Under the pieces are notes generated by a model. That model was not told the origin of the DNA. It ran no database searches and worked only from the letters and a program-made list of their open reading frames with translations. Source: a virus. From it: a DNA stretch of 23,105 nt. The position numbers were made by a program, and so were the translations under genes. Shown here in pieces: positions 20,583 through 23,105 of this stretch (position 1 is the first letter of the stretch; the number at the start of each line of letters is the position of its first letter). Location of the stretch: positions 1 through 23,105 of the IMG/VR virus record IMGVR_UViG_3300014827_000023. One strand, written 5' to 3'.

Positions 20583-20979
20583 ATGATACCTCCGCGCTTA
20601 CCCAGCCATCTCTTCCGTTATTTCCCTTAGTGCTGTAGATGCAACCACAATTCAAGCAATTAACAGCTATAATGTCGTATGGCTGGTCAAACTTCTCTTC
20701 TTGGGTGCGAAGGTATCTCGAATCAATTGAGTTGCAGGAAGGGCAATTCTCGCTCATCTGAGATGATTCAATGGAGATAATGGGAAGCCCTGGTGCATGG
20801 TCTGAGTAGAATATGCGAACTGAGTAGCCGAAGATGGGAATTTTAGTTAGATTGTATTTTTCTGCTATGGCTGCGACTGCTCTCATCATTTCGTTTCTTG
20901 TGCCGATACCTTTTGAGTGATCGTTAATTAGTTGGTGTATTGAGGTTCTATCTTCTATTGTTGGGAATTGTTTTATCAT
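20575..20979 (-). CDS. Zinc-ribbon protein of unknown function
   Basis: 134 residues, ATG after AGGAGGTAGCAACC. The N-terminal half is helical (IHQLINDHSKGIGTRNEMMR and AIAEKYNLTK). The C-terminal half has C-P-S-C near residue 80 and C-L-N-C near 109, one zinc ribbon of the C-x2-C...C-x2-C type with a beta-rich middle. It may bind nucleic acid or a protein partner. It lies between SSB and ParB-like genes; role unknown. Confidence 0.7.
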   Translation of the reverse strand: MIKQFPTIEDRTSIHQLINDHSKGIGTRNEMMRAVAAIAEKYNLTKIPIFGYSVRIFYSDHAPGLPIISIESSQMSENCPSCNSIDSRYLRTQEEKFDQPYDIIAVNCLNCGCIYSTKGNNGRDGWVSAEVSYE

Positions 20980-21013
20980 GGTTGCTACCTCCTTTAATTA
21001 ATTACATTAGATG

Positions 21014-21385
21014 CTAAAAAGGGATATCACCCTGGTCCATATTTACTTCTGCTCCTAAGTGCTGATTTTCTTCATGCTTAGGCTTACTTCCTATAAACTC
21101 AACTCGATCTGCTAATATCTCAGTCTTATAATGCTTAACCCCATCCTTTTCCCACGTAGAGGTCTGTATTGACCCTGTAACACCTGCTTGAGATCCCTTG
21201 ACTAGATAGTTAGCAACGCTCTCAGCCTGGGCCTTGAAACAGATAACAGGCAAGAAGTCTGCTGTTTTGTCTTTGGAGTAGGGACGGTCTACCGCTAGGA
21301 CAAATTTGCATACCGCAACACCTGATGTTGAAAAACGTAATTCTGGATCGGCGCATAATCTTCCGACAAGTTGTACTGAATTCAT
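21014..21385 (-). CDS. ssb: Single-stranded DNA-binding protein
   Basis: 123 residues, ATG after GGGGGATAAATA. The OB-fold is clear: MNSVQLVGRLCADPELRFST at the start, then VCKFVLAVDRPYSKD, DFLPVICFKAQAESVANYLV and KGSQAGVTGSIQTSTWEKDG. The acidic end DMDQGDIPF is the typical tip that contacts partner proteins. It coats single-stranded DNA during replication and annealing, consistent with the neighbouring annealase. It is shorter than E. coli SSB because its linker is short, normal for phages of Firmicutes. Confidence 0.95.
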   Translation of the reverse strand: MNSVQLVGRLCADPELRFSTSGVAVCKFVLAVDRPYSKDKTADFLPVICFKAQAESVANYLVKGSQAGVTGSIQTSTWEKDGVKHYKTEILADRVEFIGSKPKHEENQHLGAEVNMDQGDIPF

Positions 21386-21387
21386 TA

Positions 21388-21750
21388 TTATTTATCCCCC
21401 TTATTTTTTTGAGTGCAATCATTGCAAATACAACCAATATCCATTCGAGTGCTGAAATCTCCACATTGTTTACAAATCATTTCTGCGTAGAATGGGACCA
21501 CTCCAATGTTTTTATAATCCTGTGGGAGAAGATCCTCTGCTGCACATTTCAAATTGCAAACAATCTCCATTTTATGTTTTACCACAGTTGTCTTGTCCCC
21601 ATTCTTTCTCCTCGAAATACCCACATAGATATGATCCTTCGGGCAGTTCTCCCAACTTGGAAGTTCAGCCCTTCTTTTAATTTCCTTGACGATCACAACC
21701 GCCGGTGTATCATGCCAGTATTCCTTGACATTTCTTTCAAACTTGTTCAA
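21388..21750 (-). CDS. Zinc-ribbon protein beside SSB, unknown function
   Basis: 120 residues. Cysteines come late: EIVCNLKC in the middle and C-K-Q-C / C-I-C-N-D-C near the end (ICKQCGDFSTRMDIGCICND), a compact zinc ribbon. The first half is mixed (MNKFERNVKEYWHDTPAVVI, IKRRAELPSWENCPKDHIYV). It starts one base before the annealase stop and ends two bases before SSB, so it belongs to the recombination operon. No enzymatic motif is seen. Confidence 0.7.
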   Translation of the reverse strand: MNKFERNVKEYWHDTPAVVIVKEIKRRAELPSWENCPKDHIYVGISRRKNGDKTTVVKHKMEIVCNLKCAAEDLLPQDYKNIGVVPFYAEMICKQCGDFSTRMDIGCICNDCTQKNKGDK

Positions 21751-21751
21751 A

Positions 21752-22330
21752 TTATTTTCCTCCTATTACTGCTGTGAGCGACTTAGTTTTTAGATCCGTA
21801 TAGAGTTCGTTGGCTTTTTCTTTCGTCCACTTCGAGAAGTCTTTGCATCCGGCTATTTCCTGCACTTGCTCCATGCTGTAGCCTAGTTTTTTACACTCAT
21901 TCCAAAAGGACACCCAGTTGACTTTCTCGCTTGTCTTTAATGCGTCCTGTTGTGTCATTGGTTTGGATACTGCTCGTAGTGGTTGTGGCTGTGGTCCTTG
22001 GTTTAATCTGGCATTTGCCACCTCTTCTCTTGATGCTACAGACTTCTTGATCTCATAACCCATCATTGCCAATGCTCTTCCTACTGCGCTCGTTTCTCCG
22101 TTCTCGACGTGTGAAGTCTTATTGATGTACGTTGACCCTGCTTTCTCCATTGCGTGGCCTGTGCATGGCCTCTTGTCGTCCTGGTCCCTATAGATGTAAG
22201 CCTTGATGATTACCTCATCATTTGCATTGGAGATAATTTCAGTTTGGATTGAACCTTGTGGATGTTCCTTGTAAAATGCTGTGATCCGATCATTCACTGT
22301 GATGTAGTCGTCGAGATTGAAGTTTGCCAT
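21752..22330 (-). CDS. Erf/Sak-like single-strand annealing protein (candidate)
   Basis: 192 residues, ATG after AGGAGGAATAAACA. The core TSHVENGETSAVGRALAMMG (72-91) is the conserved segment of ERF and Sak/Rad52-like phage annealases. It is preceded by a beta-rich part (SIQTEIISNANDEVIIKAYI). A Gln/Pro-rich linker follows (NQGPQPQPLRA), then a C-terminal helical tail. The protein would pair complementary single strands, aided by the nearby SSB and by RusA further along. Length is typical. A Rad52-type and an Erf-type assignment are both possible by eye. Confidence 0.75.
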   Translation of the reverse strand: MANFNLDDYITVNDRITAFYKEHPQGSIQTEIISNANDEVIIKAYIYRDQDDKRPCTGHAMEKAGSTYINKTSHVENGETSAVGRALAMMGYEIKKSVASREEVANARLNQGPQPQPLRAVSKPMTQQDALKTSEKVNWVSFWNECKKLGYSMEQVQEIAGCKDFSKWTKEKANELYTDLKTKSLTAVIGGK

Positions 22331-22355
22331 TGTTTATTCCTCCTTTATCTAATCT

Positions 22356-22850
22356 TTATCTGATCCTTAATGATCTGCCCACAGTTAGCTCCGCACCAGG
22401 TACAACTTCCTTTGCCTTCAACGCATCTGCAACCAATTTTTTATTAACCTCATAACGCTCTGGCACTAATGTGAGGAATCTACCTGGCACTTTATCTTCA
22501 TCGTAAACATAAACGGCAGGTGGATTGTTTTGGATCTTGATTGATCTAGTTGGCGATTTGAGGGTATCAATATCTAATTGGGTCATAACTCCCTGCAGGT
22601 AGTTCTTCATGTTCTCTACAGCTTTCTCGCGGCTTCTACGGCGTATTGCTAAACGCTTCTCTTCGTTCTTTATTACCTCTGCTTCTGCTTCAATTTGTTT
22701 GATGATGTTTGCAATACTAATTGCCTTTCCCTCAATCTGGCCCTCTAATATAGTTAAGGCGTGGAGTATGTCTTGATCTGGCATTTCATCATCAATGAGA
22801 GATAAGAGGTTATTGTATCCAGTGCTTAGTTCATATAAGGCGATAGACAT
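22356..22850 (-). CDS. Siphovirus Gp157-like protein
   Basis: 164 residues; its ATG shares one base with the upstream stop (TAATG). The N-terminus MSIALYELSTGYNNLLSLID, then GQIEGKAISIANIIKQIEAE and RRRSREKAVENMKNYLQGVM are the signature of the Gp157 family: a long coiled coil with a conserved basic knot. The C-terminal 50 residues are beta-rich (TRSIKIQNNPPAVYVYDED). Family members were described as phage resistance-related in Streptococcus thermophilus phages, but usually lie in recombination operons, as here. Molecular role is uncertain. Confidence 0.88.
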   Translation of the reverse strand: MSIALYELSTGYNNLLSLIDDEMPDQDILHALTILEGQIEGKAISIANIIKQIEAEAEVIKNEEKRLAIRRRSREKAVENMKNYLQGVMTQLDIDTLKSPTRSIKIQNNPPAVYVYDEDKVPGRFLTLVPERYEVNKKLVADALKAKEVVPGAELTVGRSLRIR

Positions 22851-23029
22851 TATTTATTCAACTCCTTGTGCATTACGTTCATTGGAAACTGCTCATTCAT
22901 TGGAGTTGTTACCGTAGTCAAATGAGTTTGACTGAATCCTTTGTCGAAGCCTGAGTTACTACCTGCTGTGAAACCTCCTGCGAATGTTATTACCAATACC
23001 ACTACTGAGACAATAATTTTCTTCATCAT
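22850..23029 (-). CDS. Small exported or membrane-anchored peptide (59 aa)
   Basis: ATG 23029 (or the adjacent ATG 23026) follows GAGGGAGAGATTGAA. Residues 1-23 are MMKK plus a hydrophobic segment (IIVSVVVLVITFAGGFTAG), a signal peptide or anchor. The rest is polar (NSGFDKGFSQTHLTTVTTPM). It is coupled to the Gp157-like gene. Small surface peptides in phage early operons sometimes act in exclusion of other phages; there is no direct evidence here. Confidence 0.6.
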   Translation of the reverse strand: MMKKIIVSVVVLVITFAGGFTAGSNSGFDKGFSQTHLTTVTTPMNEQFPMNVMHKELNK

Positions 23030-23055
23030 TTCAATCTCTCCCTCTTCTTTTTAAT

Positions 23056-23105
23056 TTAGCAAGCCTTACTTTGGAATCTGTCATAACAACTCGGGCATCT
23101 TAAAT
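23056..23105 (-). CDS. 3' end of a gene, zinc-ribbon-like tail (partial)
   Basis: The frame entering from the right edge reads LRCPSCYDRFQSKAC then TAA at 23056-23058. The C-P-S-C followed by a terminal Cys fits the last half of a zinc ribbon. Only 15 codons are visible, so other frames are possible; one ends at 23081. A 17-codon frame at 23031-23084 (MTDSKVRLAKLKRRGRD) overlaps it and could be a micro-ORF, but support is too weak to list. Confidence 0.4.
   Translation of the reverse strand, partial: LRCPSCYDRFQSKAC

Noticed and set aside
23031-23084. 17-codon frame at the right edge
   Set aside because: Too short, only a weak GAG before the ATG, and it overlaps the better zinc-ribbon-like partial frame.

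Overview
This window is a stretch of double-stranded DNA phage (or prophage) genome. With one exception every credible gene lies on the minus strand, so transcription runs right to left: replication and recombination genes on the right, packaging, head and tail genes on the left. AGGAGG-type ribosome binding sites, frequent GTG/TTG starts, an AT-rich base composition and protein types common in Firmicutes phages (Siphovirus Gp157-like, DUF5664-like, a short SSB ending in DIPF) suggest a Bacillota host; nothing visible fixes the genus. No integrase, lysis cassette, tRNA or CRISPR array is present, so lifestyle cannot be settled.

Right region (about 23105 to 18480): a small membrane/secreted peptide, a Gp157-like protein, an Erf/Sak-like single-strand annealing protein, zinc-ribbon proteins, SSB, and two consecutive ParB-like proteins (one with DGHNR plus a zinc finger, one with DGQHR). 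Switch region (18480 to 17865): the only plus-strand gene, a ribbon-helix-helix regulator with a near-consensus promoter and terminator, faces a roughly 400-bp non-coding interval with inverted repeats, a minus-strand promoter candidate and a run of hairpins. Replication module (17863 to 14862): a small basic protein, a winged-helix-like replication initiator with four 22-bp iterons and an adjacent AT-rich stretch inside its gene (a lambda-like origin layout), and a T7 gp4-like primase-helicase, followed by tiny coupled ORFs. Middle region (14871 to 10806): HTH-like and repeat proteins, RusA resolvase, an HNH protein, a zinc-finger/DUF5664-like nucleotide hydrolase, small membrane proteins, and a free-standing HNH endonuclease that looks inserted.

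Late region (10786 to 1): a TTGACA-18-TATAAT promoter with a structured leader precedes a short coiled-coil gene, a Cys-rich protein, a dual-specificity-phosphatase-like protein, small and large terminase, a membrane peptide, a large P22-type portal, a Met/Lys/Pro-rich peptide, scaffold, HK97-fold coat protein, two small proteins, a beta-helix spike/fibre, a head-tail adaptor candidate and the start of a tail protein. This resembles a short-tailed, P22-like virion, but the spike gene lies between coat and adaptor. Three intrinsic terminators (after TerL, after the Met/Lys/Pro-rich peptide, after the coat gene) divide the late region.

The most interesting items are the in-gene iteron origin, the structured switch region with its RHH gene, the late promoter with paired leader hairpins, the phosphatase next to the terminase genes, and the zinc-finger module shared by a ParB-like protein and the HNH endonuclease. 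All homology statements rest on recognition of motifs by eye.
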